Origin: Mucilaginibacter lacusdianchii
Lineage (GTDB): Bacteria > Bacteroidota > Bacteroidia > Sphingobacteriales > Sphingobacteriaceae
Assembly: GCF_009770985.1 (NCBI RefSeq)
Contig: NZ_WSRW01000002.1
Coordinates: 1-64,000, forward strand
Direction of reading: 5' to 3'
DNA length: 64,000 bases
Shown here: positions 16,887 through 26,833 of the stretch, in pieces
How the letters are laid out: every line of letters starts with the position of its first letter
Numbering within the stretch: position 1 is the stretch's first letter
Notes under the pieces: model-generated
Told to the model about the DNA's origin: nothing
The model's database searches: none
Seen by the model: only the letters and a program-made list of their open reading frames with translations
Position numbers and translations under genes: made by a program

Positions 16887-17045
16887 CTATTGAATAGTGA
16901 CTTTATTTTTTAAAGTACGGTTAATGATTTCTGGCGAAAAGCAGGCTAACATCTCTTCGGCTTTTTTCCCAATTGCTCTAAGCAGTGACTATCGCCGTTT
17001 GCCAGTGCTGCAAAAAAACCTAGAACTCACCTTTGGTATATAAAA
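16887..17045 (-). pseudogene. Unidentified gene remnant (C-terminal end)
   Basis: On the minus strand a protein-like tail, GKKAEEMLACFSPEIINRTL, runs to a TAG at 16887-16889. Just upstream the reading continues in another frame as FFAALANGDSHCLE, and before that, after a stop, as VSGLLYTKGEF. No start or intact frame remains. The family is not recognised. Confidence 0.45.
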
Positions 17046-17120
17046 GTCCGCTTACTATTTAATTTTAAACTGCCCTAATGTCTTTACTCCCTGCATTGGT
17101 GTAATTCACACAAAACACAA

Positions 17121-17609
17121 TCATTTTAATTCTATCACTTCCAAATCATGTATTTTACCCTCGGAAATACTAAACCTCATTAGTGTTTTAACTTTATGCC
17201 AACCTTGTTTTCCAGCAGCTCCGGGGTTTAGATGCAAGCAATTGATCTTTTTATCGAAAATCACTTTCAAAATATGAGAGTGACCGCTGATAAATAAACC
17301 AGGAGGGTTAATGTAGATAGTACGTTTCACCGCCGGACTATATTTATCTGGATAACCGCCAATATGCGTCATCCAAACATCTAAGCCTTCACAGGTAAAC
17401 CGCAAGTTTTCGGGATAGATTTGTCGTAGTTCCTTACCATCAATATTTCCGTAAACACCTTTTAACGGTTTAAAGGCTGCTAATCTGTCGGCCAGTTCAA
17501 CCGTTCCGAAATCACCGGCATGCCATATCTCATCACAGCTGTCAAAGTATTCAAAAACAGCATCGTCTAAATAGCCATGAGTATCGGAAATGAGGCCAAT
17601 ACGGGTCAT
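17121..17609 (-). CDS. YfcE-like metallophosphoesterase
   Basis: 162 residues, the size of the MJ0936/YfcE phosphodiesterases. Metal ligands are visible in order: Asp9 and His11 (SDTHG), Asp33 (WHAGDFG), Asn55 (YGNID), His82 (MTHIGG), His110 and His112 (SGHSH). These enzymes hydrolyse phosphodiesters with two bound metal ions; the physiological substrate is not known. The gene is the last of a leftward group (PurL, VOC protein, methyltransferase, this), 47 bp after the methyltransferase. Confidence 0.9.
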   Translation of the reverse strand: MTRIGLISDTHGYLDDAVFEYFDSCDEIWHAGDFGTVELADRLAAFKPLKGVYGNIDGKELRQIYPENLRFTCEGLDVWMTHIGGYPDKYSPAVKRTIYINPPGLFISGHSHILKVIFDKKINCLHLNPGAAGKQGWHKVKTLMRFSISEGKIHDLEVIELK

Positions 17610-17656
17610 ATAAGTAATAGATATAGGGTGAATATATATATTAATGACAGCTTACA

Positions 17657-18370
17657 CTAAAATATTGTAAAATACTCTTTCAGCAATTGCTGATAGTCTT
17701 CACTATATTGTTTAGGTGCATCGTAAATTACAAAACGTTGAATGACGGGTTCTGTTTGATGAGTCCCAAAGACCAGTATCTGACGATGCGCTTCATCATG
17801 TGGATAAGAATGGATGTTGATGATCTGCTGTACACTTAAATTATATTGACTGGCAATAAGCCTGACTGCCGCTGCTGTATTTATAGGTAATATCATCCAC
17901 AATCTGCCGTCAACATGCAGGTGCTTGGCGGATTGGCTAATCAGCTCTTCAAAAAAATCAACATCTGCATGTTTTGCCAGTGCTTTTCCAGCCCCGGGAG
18001 ATTGAAGTGAATGGATGTAAAACGGCGGGTTAGAAACAATCAGGTCATATTTTCTGTCGGGATAACAATCAAAGTAATCTTGAAAGCTATCGGAAAATAG
18101 CGTAAGCCTTTCGGTATACGGCGACTGCTCAAAGTTTCCAGTTGCTGTAACAGCCGCAGATGCGTCCAACTCAACAGCGTCAATTTTAGCATCAGCAAAG
18201 CGCTGAGCCAGCATTAATGCGATAACGCCCGTACCGGTACCGATATCGAGTATACAAGATGAAGCTTTTGCTTGTGCCAATGCTCCAAGCAACACGCCAT
18301 CCGTATTAATTTTCATGGCGCAGCCCTGTTGGTTTACGTTAAACTGCTTAAAGCGAAATACGCCGGACAT
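17657..18370 (-). CDS. trmN6: tRNA1(Val) (adenine-37 N6)-methyltransferase, TrmN6/YfiC type
   Basis: 237 residues. It shows the Rossmann methyltransferase motif I LDIGTGTG (41-48), the acidic motif VELDAS and the N6-adenine motif NPPF (Asn114-Phe117). The N-terminal FRFKQFNVNQQGCAMKINTDGVLLGA is characteristic of the YfiC branch. In E. coli this enzyme methylates A37 of tRNA-Val. The stop lies two bases from the start of nothing on that side but the gene begins just after the VOC gene stop (18373), so the two are tightly coupled. Confidence 0.88.
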   Translation of the reverse strand: MSGVFRFKQFNVNQQGCAMKINTDGVLLGALAQAKASSCILDIGTGTGVIALMLAQRFADAKIDAVELDASAAVTATGNFEQSPYTERLTLFSDSFQDYFDCYPDRKYDLIVSNPPFYIHSLQSPGAGKALAKHADVDFFEELISQSAKHLHVDGRLWMILPINTAAAVRLIASQYNLSVQQIINIHSYPHDEAHRQILVFGTHQTEPVIQRFVIYDAPKQYSEDYQQLLKEYFTIF

Positions 18371-18372
18371 AG

Positions 18373-18762
18373 CTAGCTTTGGTAGAATTCCAACGGGAGC
18401 CCGTCTGGATCGGCAAAAAAAGTAAATTGTTTGCCGGTATGTTCGTCAACCCTTACTGGTTCGGGTTGTACGCCGCACTGTTGCAAATACTCAACTGCTT
18501 CAACAACATCGTCCACCTCAAAAGCTAAATGGCGTAAGCCAGCAGCCTCTGGTCGTGATGGTCGAACAGGAGGATTGGGAAAAGAGAAAAGCTCGATCTG
18601 GTATTGCCCAGCAACCCCCAGATCAAGCTTGTATGAATTACGCTCGGCCCGGTACACTTCCTGCACTACTTTTAAACCTAATATTTCGGTGTAAAAGTGC
18701 TTTGACTTTTGATAGTCGGAGCAAATGATGGCAATGTGGTGTACCCGGTTAAGCTTTAACAT
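18373..18762 (-). CDS. VOC superfamily (glyoxalase-like) protein
   Basis: 129 residues made of two beta-alpha-beta-beta-beta units. HHIAIICSDYQKSKHFYTEILGL is the first metal-ligand strand, GLRHLAFEVDD the second, and PDGLPLEFYQ the end with a Glu ligand. This matches the SMU1112c/GloA2-like group, often annotated as lactoylglutathione lyase relatives, but activity on methylglyoxal is not shown by sequence. It starts immediately after the PurL stop codon (18763) and is therefore translationally coupled to it. Confidence 0.88.
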   Translation of the reverse strand: MLKLNRVHHIAIICSDYQKSKHFYTEILGLKVVQEVYRAERNSYKLDLGVAGQYQIELFSFPNPPVRPSRPEAAGLRHLAFEVDDVVEAVEYLQQCGVQPEPVRVDEHTGKQFTFFADPDGLPLEFYQS

Positions 18763-20988
18763 TTATTCGCCCAAAGTAACGTGCAACACGTTATCATAAA
18801 CTAATTTAATATCGGTGATATGACCAAACAGCGCTTCATCAACATTCAAGAAGCCATTGGTAACGGTACCTAGTAAGGTATAATCTACATCGCCGCTGGT
18901 AGCCATCATTTCTACAAAACGGTCCTGATCTTCGGGCGCAACACTTACCACTACCCTTCCCTGCGCTTCGCCGAACAAGAATGCATCTTTACGAATGTCG
19001 CTGTCAGTGGCAATATCGAACCCTAAGCCTAATGGCATAGCAGCCTCGAGCAAAGCAATGTATAAACCACCATCAGCCACATCATGAGCAGATTGAATAG
19101 CTTTGTGCTTAATCAGTTCTTTAACAACTTGCTGCATATTATACTCTTTCTCCAAGTCGAAGTATGGTGCCGGAGACGCTTGTATTTTATGGTATGATGC
19201 TAAGTACTGTGAAGAAGCTATATCATTTTGCGACTCGCCAATCAGGTAAATAAAATCGCCTGGTTGTTTAAAGTCCGCGGTCATCATGTTATCAATATTA
19301 TCCAGCACACCCAGCATACCGATAGTTGGCGTTGGGAATACCGGACCTTCGTCTGACGACTGGTTGTAGAAACTTACGTTACCACCGGTAACAGGGGTTT
19401 CAAACTTACGGCAAGCTTCGCCCATACCTTTAATAGCGCCCACAAACTGCCAGAAAACTTCGGGTATGTAAGGGTTACCAAAGTTTAAGCAGTTGGTAAT
19501 AGCCACCGGTTCGCCACCTGCACAGGTAATATTACGTGCTGCCTCGGCTACTGCAATAGCACAACCTTTTTGCGGATCGGCATTTACGTAGCGTGAGTTA
19601 CAATCTACTGTTAAAGCAATAGCTTTATCGGTACCTTTTACAGCCACAACCGCAGCGTCACATGGACGGTTGGTAGTCATATTTGCCGTACCCACCATAG
19701 AATCATACTGGTTGGTTACCCAACGTTTTGACGCTATGTTAGGATGCGAAATTAAGTGCTCGGCAACATCTTTTAAATCCTCCGGAACAGGTACGCTGTT
19801 GATGTCGAATTTTTGATACTCTTGGTAGTAAGCCGGCTCGCGGTATTCGCGCTCATAAACCGGCGCGCCGCCACCTAACACTAAATCGTCGGCAGGTACA
19901 TCGGCTACCAGCTCACCGTGCATATAGTATTCTAAGCGCTTGGTATCTGTAACCTCTCCTATTTGCACGCAGTTCAAATCCCATTTGTCAAATACTGCCT
20001 CTACATCAGCTTCACGGCCTTTGTGTACCACAATCAGCATACGCTCCTGTGACTCGGAAAGCAATATTTCAAAAGGTTTCATATTGGCTTGACGGGTTGG
20101 CACTTTGTCCAGATCAATGCGCATACCATGCTCGCCTTTGGCCGACATTTCGGAGTTAGAGCAAATAATGCCGGCTGCACCCATATCCTGCATACCTACA
20201 ACAGCACCAGTTTGAATAACTTCAAGTGTGGCTTCCAGCAGCAGTTTTTCCTGGAACGGATCACCAACCTGAACGGCCGGTAAATCATTAACGGAATCTT
20301 CTGTGATATCTTTAGATGCAAACGCTGCTCCGTGTATACCATCTTTACCAGTAGACGAACCCACAATATAAACCGGGTTGCCCACGCCGTAAGAGGTGGC
20401 CGAAACCATATCACCCTCCTTTAATATACCGGCCGACATAGCATTCACCAACGGGTTTACATTATAGCATTCATCAAAGAATAATTCGCCGCCTACGGTT
20501 GGTATACCAAAAGCATTACCATAATCGCCTATACCTTTTACAACACCTTTAATTAACCATTTGGTACGGTCCAAACTTAAATCGCCAAACCGTAAAGAGT
20601 TTAACTGTGCTATAGGGCGTGCACCCATCGTGAAAATATCACGGTTGATACCGCCTACACCTGTTGCTGCACCCTGATAAGGCTCCAGCGCTGAAGGGTG
20701 GTTATGTGATTCTATTTTGAAAGCACAACCAATGCCATCGCCTAAATCTACTACGCCAGCATTTTCCTCACCGGCTTTAGCCAGCATACGAGAACCATCA
20801 CGAGGTAAAGTTTTAAGCCATTTGATGGAGTTTTTGTAAGAGCAGTGTTCGCTCCACATTACCGAGAATATTGAAAGTTCGGTAAAATTAGGCGTACGCC
20901 CTAGTATCTCTATAATACGTTCAAATTCTTCGGGAAGCAGGCCTAAATCTTTGGCAGTTTCAACGGTGGTTAATTCTTGTTGCTCCAA
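18763..20988 (-). CDS. purL: Phosphoribosylformylglycinamidine synthase subunit PurL
   Basis: 741 residues, the small-type PurL that needs separate PurS and PurQ, neither of which is here. It converts FGAR to FGAM with ATP and ammonia from PurQ. The N-terminal signature [20 protein letters not shown] and [11 protein letters not shown], the AIRS-like ATP-binding parts ([30 protein letters not shown]) and the repeated two-half architecture are all visible. It heads a leftward group with the VOC and TrmN6 genes. On the minus strand TAATTTTG (21016-21023) is a possible -7 element. Confidence 0.96.
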   Translation of the reverse strand: MEQQELTTVETAKDLGLLPEEFERIIEILGRTPNFTELSIFSVMWSEHCSYKNSIKWLKTLPRDGSRMLAKAGEENAGVVDLGDGIGCAFKIESHNHPSALEPYQGAATGVGGINRDIFTMGARPIAQLNSLRFGDLSLDRTKWLIKGVVKGIGDYGNAFGIPTVGGELFFDECYNVNPLVNAMSAGILKEGDMVSATSYGVGNPVYIVGSSTGKDGIHGAAFASKDITEDSVNDLPAVQVGDPFQEKLLLEATLEVIQTGAVVGMQDMGAAGIICSNSEMSAKGEHGMRIDLDKVPTRQANMKPFEILLSESQERMLIVVHKGREADVEAVFDKWDLNCVQIGEVTDTKRLEYYMHGELVADVPADDLVLGGGAPVYEREYREPAYYQEYQKFDINSVPVPEDLKDVAEHLISHPNIASKRWVTNQYDSMVGTANMTTNRPCDAAVVAVKGTDKAIALTVDCNSRYVNADPQKGCAIAVAEAARNITCAGGEPVAITNCLNFGNPYIPEVFWQFVGAIKGMGEACRKFETPVTGGNVSFYNQSSDEGPVFPTPTIGMLGVLDNIDNMMTADFKQPGDFIYLIGESQNDIASSQYLASYHKIQASPAPYFDLEKEYNMQQVVKELIKHKAIQSAHDVADGGLYIALLEAAMPLGLGFDIATDSDIRKDAFLFGEAQGRVVVSVAPEDQDRFVEMMATSGDVDYTLLGTVTNGFLNVDEALFGHITDIKLVYDNVLHVTLGE

Positions 20989-21143
20989 TGTTTTGCTTTT
21001 TTATGGATGAATGCCCAAAATTAGAAAAATGCCTTAAAACAGAGGGATAAATATTGATATTTAACTATGAAAGGGCTTTGCAGCATAGCAAGTAGTGCAT
21101 ACTGAGTTTAACTCATTACATTTATTATATATTGCAGTGCCGT

Positions 21144-21545
21144 ATGATTACCCTTAGTTTGCCAGTTTACACACCAGCTAATTCATTGAAAAATTGGGTA
21201 CCATCATTAACCTACGATATAATTCTAAACGACACTTCCATCATTGAAGAAATCAATCTGCGGTCAGGAGATACTGATTTTTTAAAGATGTACGGTGGTC
21301 AGGTTGGGTACAGAATTGATCAAGCATTTTGGAACATGGGTTATGCCACGAAAGCCTGTATATTGCTTAAACCCAGTGCTATTCAAAATGGATTTTCCTG
21401 TTTATGGATAACCTATAATCCTGAAAATATAGGCTCAAGGCGAGTATGTGAGAAAATAGGCGCAACATTTATCGAAATTGTAGACTTGCCTGTTGACTCA
21501 GATATGTACAAAAGAGGCGAAAGTGCCGTTACCAGTGGGTATTAA
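21144..21545 (+). CDS. GNAT family N-acetyltransferase
   Basis: 133 residues from the ATG at 21144 (an in-frame TTG lies 12 bases earlier). The acetyl-CoA fold is visible: GYRIDQAFWNMGYATKAC carries a variant of the Q/RxxGxG/A pyrophosphate loop, and ITYNPENIGSRRVCEKIGATFIE is the typical C-terminal half of COG3981-like acetyltransferases. The first strands look short compared with about 170 residues in relatives, so the N-terminus may be truncated. Substrate unknown. Confidence 0.7.
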   Translation: MITLSLPVYTPANSLKNWVPSLTYDIILNDTSIIEEINLRSGDTDFLKMYGGQVGYRIDQAFWNMGYATKACILLKPSAIQNGFSCLWITYNPENIGSRRVCEKIGATFIEIVDLPVDSDMYKRGESAVTSGY

Positions 21546-21589
21546 CAGATACAACATCTAGCCAATAGTATTCACTTCGATATATAAAT

Positions 21590-21620
21590 AAGAAAAGCGC
21601 TTTAAATAGCGCTTTTCTTA
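21590..21620. terminator. Bidirectional terminator between acetyltransferase and tonB
   Basis: AAGAAAAGCGCT (21590-21601) pairs with AGCGCTTTTCTT (21608-21619) around TTAAAT. The convergent genes on both sides can share it. Confidence 0.85.
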
Positions 21621-21642
21621 TTTGTAATTTAATTTTGATATT

Positions 21643-22494
21643 TTATTGTTCAGTTAACTGAAATACAATAGGTACTGTAAACTTAACCCGTACAGGACGG
21701 CCGTTTTGTATACCTGGTTTCCAAGCCGGTGCCTTTTTAAGCACACGCAAAGCTTCATTATCCAGTTCGGGCGACACTCCTTTTAATACGGTTATATCTG
21801 TAAGCGAACCATCCTTTTCAACTACAAAACTTATAATTACACGGCCTTGAGCTTCGGTTGATGGATAGCGTAATGTTCTTTGTAAAAATTTACTCCAGGC
21901 TGCTGTGCCGCCAATTGGTTCTGGCAAAGCATCCAAAAGCCCTACTTCAACAGGCGCAGTACCAGTACCAGCATCTATACCCTCTTTACCACCATCAACA
22001 CCCGGCCCTGTTTGTGTAACGTTTTGCGGAGCTGTTCCTTCTCCTTTAACCGTTTGAGGGCCAATTGCTGTTCTTTCCAGTTCACTCATTTTAGGTGGAT
22101 CTACTGCTTCAGGTCCATTAGTGACAACTGGCGGAATCCATTTAGTCATAGGCACTTTCATTGCTGGTGGTGTTGACGCAACAGGTTTAGTGTGAGTTTG
22201 TGGAAGTGGTTTAAGTTTAGCTTCAATAGGCTTTTCTTTTATTGGTAAAATTTTTGGAATTGGAATATCTGGAATAATTTGCACAATCGGATCATTCGGC
22301 ACAACATCATGCTTTGTCGCTAATGTTATTGTAATAAACGCAGTTGTAAAACCTAATACGGTGATGGCCAGCGCCCTCATCATATAATCACCGGAATGGC
22401 TTCGTAATTCATAAGCACCATAACTTTTGTTACGATCAGCAAATACAAGGTCGAGCCACTCGCGCTTGTACAAATCAAATTTGGAGATAAGCAT
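21643..22494 (-). CDS. TonB family energy-transducing protein
   Basis: 283 residues. The N-terminal cytoplasmic segment FADRNKSYGAYELR is typical of Bacteroidota TonB proteins. A membrane helix (about 40-60, LAITVLGFTTAFITITLA), a Pro/Lys-rich periplasmic spacer (about 65-190) and a C-terminal TonB domain (about 195-283, RTLRYPSTEAQGRVIISFVVEKDG) follow. It transmits the proton-motive force from ExbB/ExbD to outer-membrane receptors, such as the two in this window. ExbB and ExbD are not adjacent. Monocistronic. Confidence 0.92.
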   Translation of the reverse strand: MLISKFDLYKREWLDLVFADRNKSYGAYELRSHSGDYMMRALAITVLGFTTAFITITLATKHDVVPNDPIVQIIPDIPIPKILPIKEKPIEAKLKPLPQTHTKPVASTPPAMKVPMTKWIPPVVTNGPEAVDPPKMSELERTAIGPQTVKGEGTAPQNVTQTGPGVDGGKEGIDAGTGTAPVEVGLLDALPEPIGGTAAWSKFLQRTLRYPSTEAQGRVIISFVVEKDGSLTDITVLKGVSPELDNEALRVLKKAPAWKPGIQNGRPVRVKFTVPIVFQLTEQ

Positions 22495-22725
22495 AATGGT
22501 TAAAATTTAGTTTGTCATTTAATAGCTTAGACTAAACTTTATTGCTTGGTTTAAACAATAATGATTAAAAATATTATTATTGCGCTTTTAATATTTTTAG
22601 ATATAAAATATTTATATCTCTTTAACAATAAGCGTTTTTACTTGTGATTTTAATCACACTACAATACATAAATAGTTTAAGTGTTATATTAAGGTTAAAT
22701 GGCAGTATAAATCTTAACTTATTTA

Positions 22726-22733
22726 TATTTTTG
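22726..22733 (+). promoter_or_regulatory. Probable -7 element of glnN
   Basis: TATTTTTG matches the Bacteroidota TAnnTTTG consensus and ends 32 bases before the glnN ATG. No TTG is found at the expected upstream distance, so only half of the promoter is supported. Confidence 0.45.
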
Positions 22734-22765
22734 CAACGTTTTTTTAACTAAACCACATAAAAAAC

Positions 22766-24937
22766 ATGGCAAACATCCGATTTCAGGCCCTGCAAACGGT
22801 TTCGACCCGTACTATACAAGAGGTAAATTTTCCTTCTAACAAAATTTCGGACTATTATGGTGCAAATGTTTTCGATAAAAAGAAAATGCGTGAGTATATA
22901 TCTAAAGAAGCTTACGACAGCATTGTAAATTCTATTGAGTATGGCCAACCAATTGGCCGCGACACGGCAGAACAAATTGCATCAGCCATGAAAGCATGGT
23001 CTATCAGCAAGGGTGCTACACATTATACACACTGGTTTCAACCGCTTACCGGCACCACTGCCGAAAAGCATGACGCTTTTTTTGAGCCCACTGTTGACGG
23101 CTCTATAGAAAAATTCAGCGGAAATGCGCTAGCTCAGCAAGAACCAGATGCATCCAGCTTTCCGAACGGCGGGATCCGCAATACCTTTGAGGCACGAGGC
23201 TATACCGCTTGGGATCCATCGTCACCGGCGTTCATCATGGGGCGTACATTATGTATTCCAACCGTGTTTGTTTCTTACACAGGCGAGGCGTTAGATTATA
23301 AAGTGCCATTATTAAAAGCGCTTAACGCTTTAGACAAAGCCGCTGTTGACGTTTGCCAGTATTTTGATAAAAGTATTGAGAGAGTAAATGCATCATTAGG
23401 TATTGAACAAGAGTACTTTTTGGTAGACTTAGCGTTATTTAATGCCCGACCCGATTTATACCTGACTGGTCGTACCTTATTCGGGCACATGTCTGCCAAA
23501 AACCAACAACTGGAAGACCACTATTTCGGTTCAATTCCAAGCCGCGTATATGCATTTATGCAGGATTTTGAAACCGAAGCTCTATTATTAGGCATACCGC
23601 TTAAAACCCGCCATAACGAGGTTGCTCCATCGCAATTTGAGTGTGCTCCTATCTACGAAGAAATTAATTTGGCGATTGACCACAACCAGCTGCTGATGGA
23701 CATTATGGACCGGGTTGCAAAACGTCATAATTTTAAAGTACTGTTACATGAAAAGCCCTATGCAGGCGTAAACGGATCGGGTAAACATAATAACTGGTCG
23801 ATGATAACCAATACCGGCAAAAACCTATTATCGCCGGGCAAAACGCCAAAGAACAACTTAATGTTCCTAACGTTTTTTGTAAATACGATTAAAGCCGTCC
23901 ATGAGCATGCAGATTTATTGCGTGCATCTATTGCATCCGTAAACAACGATCACCGACTTGGGGCTAATGAAGCGCCTCCGGCTATCATTTCAATCTTTTT
24001 AGGCAGCCAGTTAAGCGAAGTATTAGATGAAATCGAAACTTCGCGCATAAACCGTAAGGCTAAAGAAGAAGCTTTGCTGTGGCAGGGCATCCCAAAAATT
24101 CCGCAAATATTAAAAGATAATACCGACCGCAACCGCACCTCTCCTTTTGCTTTTACCGGCAACAAGTTTGAATTGCGTGCTGTTGGTTCTTCAGCCAATT
24201 CGGCTAACCCCATGACTATCTTGAACATGATTGTGGCCGATCAATTGCGTAAATTTAAGATAGATGTAGACAAGCTGCTGAAAAAAGGCGAAAAGAAAGA
24301 TGTGGCCTTGTTGACCGTTATTAAACGCTACATTAAAGAATCAAAAGCCATCCGTTTTGAAGGTAATGGCTACGGCGACGAATGGCAGAAAGAGGCCGAG
24401 ACCAGAGGCTTATCCAACATTAAAACTACACCCAAAGCACTTGATGTATTGATAACCGAAAAAACCGAATCGCTATTTGAATCGACTGGTGTATTCACCC
24501 GCCGCGAAGCCCATGCACGCCATGAGATATTGCTGGAAGAATTTTATAAAAAACTTCAGATTGAGGCTCGTGTTATTGGCGAATTAGTGAATAGTGTAAT
24601 CATCCCAACGGCCATTGCCTATCAAAGCAAACTAGTTGAAAATGTGAAAGGTCTTAAAGAAATTGGCTTACCCGAAAACACTTATGAAACACAATTGGGC
24701 ATTATCACCAAACTTTCTGAACACATAAACTTCATTAAAAACAATACCGATCAAATGGTAGAGGCTCGTAAAAAAGCGAATGTTATTGAAGATGTACGCG
24801 AACGTGCCATTGCTTATGACGAGACGGTGAAAAGCTTCTTTGAGCCAATCCGTTACCACGTAGACAAATTGGAACAATTGATTGATGATGAACTATGGCC
24901 ATTGCCTAAGTTCAGAGAGTTATTATTTTTTAAATAA
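22766..24937 (+). CDS. glnN: Type III glutamine synthetase
   Basis: 723 residues, the length of the GSIII family of Bacteroidota and cyanobacteria, not the about 470 of GSI. It makes glutamine from glutamate, ammonia and ATP. GSIII motifs visible are SPAFIMGRTLCIPTVF, GIEQEYFLVD (metal glutamates), RHNEVAPSQFECAPIYEE, EKPYAGVNGSGKHNNWSM, and NRTSPFAFTGNKFELRAVGS near the active site. It stands alone; regulation by nitrogen is expected but no binding site is recognised. Confidence 0.96.
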   Translation: MANIRFQALQTVSTRTIQEVNFPSNKISDYYGANVFDKKKMREYISKEAYDSIVNSIEYGQPIGRDTAEQIASAMKAWSISKGATHYTHWFQPLTGTTAEKHDAFFEPTVDGSIEKFSGNALAQQEPDASSFPNGGIRNTFEARGYTAWDPSSPAFIMGRTLCIPTVFVSYTGEALDYKVPLLKALNALDKAAVDVCQYFDKSIERVNASLGIEQEYFLVDLALFNARPDLYLTGRTLFGHMSAKNQQLEDHYFGSIPSRVYAFMQDFETEALLLGIPLKTRHNEVAPSQFECAPIYEEINLAIDHNQLLMDIMDRVAKRHNFKVLLHEKPYAGVNGSGKHNNWSMITNTGKNLLSPGKTPKNNLMFLTFFVNTIKAVHEHADLLRASIASVNNDHRLGANEAPPAIISIFLGSQLSEVLDEIETSRINRKAKEEALLWQGIPKIPQILKDNTDRNRTSPFAFTGNKFELRAVGSSANSANPMTILNMIVADQLRKFKIDVDKLLKKGEKKDVALLTVIKRYIKESKAIRFEGNGYGDEWQKEAETRGLSNIKTTPKALDVLITEKTESLFESTGVFTRREAHARHEILLEEFYKKLQIEARVIGELVNSVIIPTAIAYQSKLVENVKGLKEIGLPENTYETQLGIITKLSEHINFIKNNTDQMVEARKKANVIEDVRERAIAYDETVKSFFEPIRYHVDKLEQLIDDELWPLPKFRELLFFK

Positions 24938-24951
24938 AAACAACCTATAAC

Positions 24952-24983
24952 AAAAATGCCACCGCTTTTGCGGTGGCATTTTT
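24952..24983. terminator. Bidirectional terminator between glnN and the ClC gene
   Basis: AAAAATGCCACCGC pairs perfectly with GCGGTGGCATTTTT around TTTT. Confidence 0.93.
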
Positions 24984-24984
24984 A

Positions 24985-26763
24985 TTATCTGGCAAATAAA
25001 TCGGCATTGCGGTGCTGCTCTATAAACGCCTTTCGATATTGGGTAAGTAAGGCCGACTTAGATATAAAGCCAATAAACGTTCCGTTCTTAACAACCGGTA
25101 ACTGCCATACGTCCAACTGATCGAAAAATTGCATTACATTGCTTACTGCTTGATTGTGCTCAACAACCGCCGGAGGTATTACCATAAAATCACCCACAGT
25201 TGCCGAAGCCGTTTGATTATCAAACAAACGTTTACGTATTTCATCCATCCATATTACGCCTTCTAATTTCCCCGAATTATCCACCACCGCAAAAATATTG
25301 GCATTGGTAGATGATATTTCTTTGAAGAAATCGGACATAGGTGTGGTTTTACTTAAAGCCGTATAATCGCGGTTTACAATAGTATCCAACCTTATTGAAT
25401 TAAGCATGCTATAGTCTTGATCCGGGTATATCTTTTTTTCATGAATAAGATGCTGCCAGTACATGTTATGTGGGTTATACAACCGAGAGATGATGTATGA
25501 TATAGCAGAAACAATCATCAGCGGAATAAATAACACATAACCTCCGGTGATTTCAGCAATCAAAAATATGGCTGTTAAAGGTGCATGTAACACCCCACTT
25601 AGTGCACCGGCCATACCTACTGCTATAAAATTGCTGGTACTTAAATGAATTAACCCGGTTTGATTCACACCATACGCCACCAGCAATCCCAAAAACGCGC
25701 CGGTAAACATACTCGGTGCGAAAGTACCACCGTTACCCCCAGAGCCTAAAGTGATACCTGCTGCAACAATTTTTGCAAGCACTAAAGCTGCAATGAACAA
25801 CAGCATGATAAGAGGCTGCGACAACCATTCTCCATACAATGATTCTTCCTTCAAGGCCTCCATATTACCATTAAGCGCCTCTTGCAAATAATGGTAACCT
25901 TCGCCAAGTAACGGCGGGAAAATCAATATAAGGATACCTAACAACAAACCACCAGCCAACGCCCTGATGTACCGGTTGTATTTTTTTAAAATTCCTTTTT
26001 CTAAAGTATCAGCCACTTTAGTAATATATACGGCTACAAAACCACTTAGCACGCCTAGTATTACGTAAAACGGCAACGCACTAATCAGCCAACCTTCGGT
26101 AACTAAGTGAAATAGTTGCCTTGATTGAAGTACCTTTCCAACAACTACTCCTGTAGCCGAAGCTATGAGTAAGGGTATAAAAGTAGGAATGGTGATTTCG
26201 CCGATCAATATTTCGAGCGCAAACAGCACACCGGCTATCGGACTGTTAAACACCGCTGCAATACCAGCCGCAGAACCAGCCGCCAGTAGTATAGTTTTAT
26301 CATATGCACTTAAATTAAACAACCTCCCCACGTTTGAACCGATGGCTGCACCTGTACAAACAATAGGTGCTTCTAAGCCCGATGAGCCGCCAAACCCAAC
26401 AGTGAGTGAACTACTGATGAGGTGAGAATAGGTATTATTTAAGCCAATTGCTGATTTGTGTTTCTTTATATTAACCAGAATATTTCCTATTCCTTTTTGA
26501 ATATGATCACGGTTAATAATATGCTCGTAAGCCACTGTTAACAGTATACCTAAAGCTGGTAAAAACACATAGATGATATGAAAAGGTAAATGTAAGGCTA
26601 TGTTGCGGCTTACCTCTTCCATTATATGTACCAGGTATTTTAACATTACCGCAGCCAATCCGCCTATTAACCCTACAATAACACTACATAATATTAAGAA
26701 GTTACGCTGTGTGGTTTGCCGAAGGCGCCACTGATTAATATGAACTAATAACGTTTTAAGCAT
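24985..26763 (-). CDS. ClC-family chloride channel/transporter with CBS pair
   Basis: 592 residues. The ClC membrane core (about 20-440) shows GLEAP (129-133) with the gating Glu131, PIAGVLFALEIL, and GSGGNGGTFAPS (about 340-351) for chloride coordination. Two cytoplasmic CBS domains follow (about 460-592). In E. coli ClC the proton glutamate Glu203 follows Glu202 in IIEEM; here the aligned LFALEIL has Ile185. That resembles ClC channels more than H+/Cl- exchangers, from a by-eye alignment only. The central-serine motif GSGIP is also not conserved (KGIGNI). Monocistronic, divergent from PurM. Confidence 0.92.
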   Translation of the reverse strand: MLKTLLVHINQWRLRQTTQRNFLILCSVIVGLIGGLAAVMLKYLVHIMEEVSRNIALHLPFHIIYVFLPALGILLTVAYEHIINRDHIQKGIGNILVNIKKHKSAIGLNNTYSHLISSSLTVGFGGSSGLEAPIVCTGAAIGSNVGRLFNLSAYDKTILLAAGSAAGIAAVFNSPIAGVLFALEILIGEITIPTFIPLLIASATGVVVGKVLQSRQLFHLVTEGWLISALPFYVILGVLSGFVAVYITKVADTLEKGILKKYNRYIRALAGGLLLGILILIFPPLLGEGYHYLQEALNGNMEALKEESLYGEWLSQPLIMLLFIAALVLAKIVAAGITLGSGGNGGTFAPSMFTGAFLGLLVAYGVNQTGLIHLSTSNFIAVGMAGALSGVLHAPLTAIFLIAEITGGYVLFIPLMIVSAISYIISRLYNPHNMYWQHLIHEKKIYPDQDYSMLNSIRLDTIVNRDYTALSKTTPMSDFFKEISSTNANIFAVVDNSGKLEGVIWMDEIRKRLFDNQTASATVGDFMVIPPAVVEHNQAVSNVMQFFDQLDVWQLPVVKNGTFIGFISKSALLTQYRKAFIEQHRNADLFAR

Positions 26764-26833
26764 AAGAGAACTCGATGTGTGGCAAAGTAACGATTTTACT
26801 ACTTAAAGCTAACGGTAAACTTTATATTTGACC

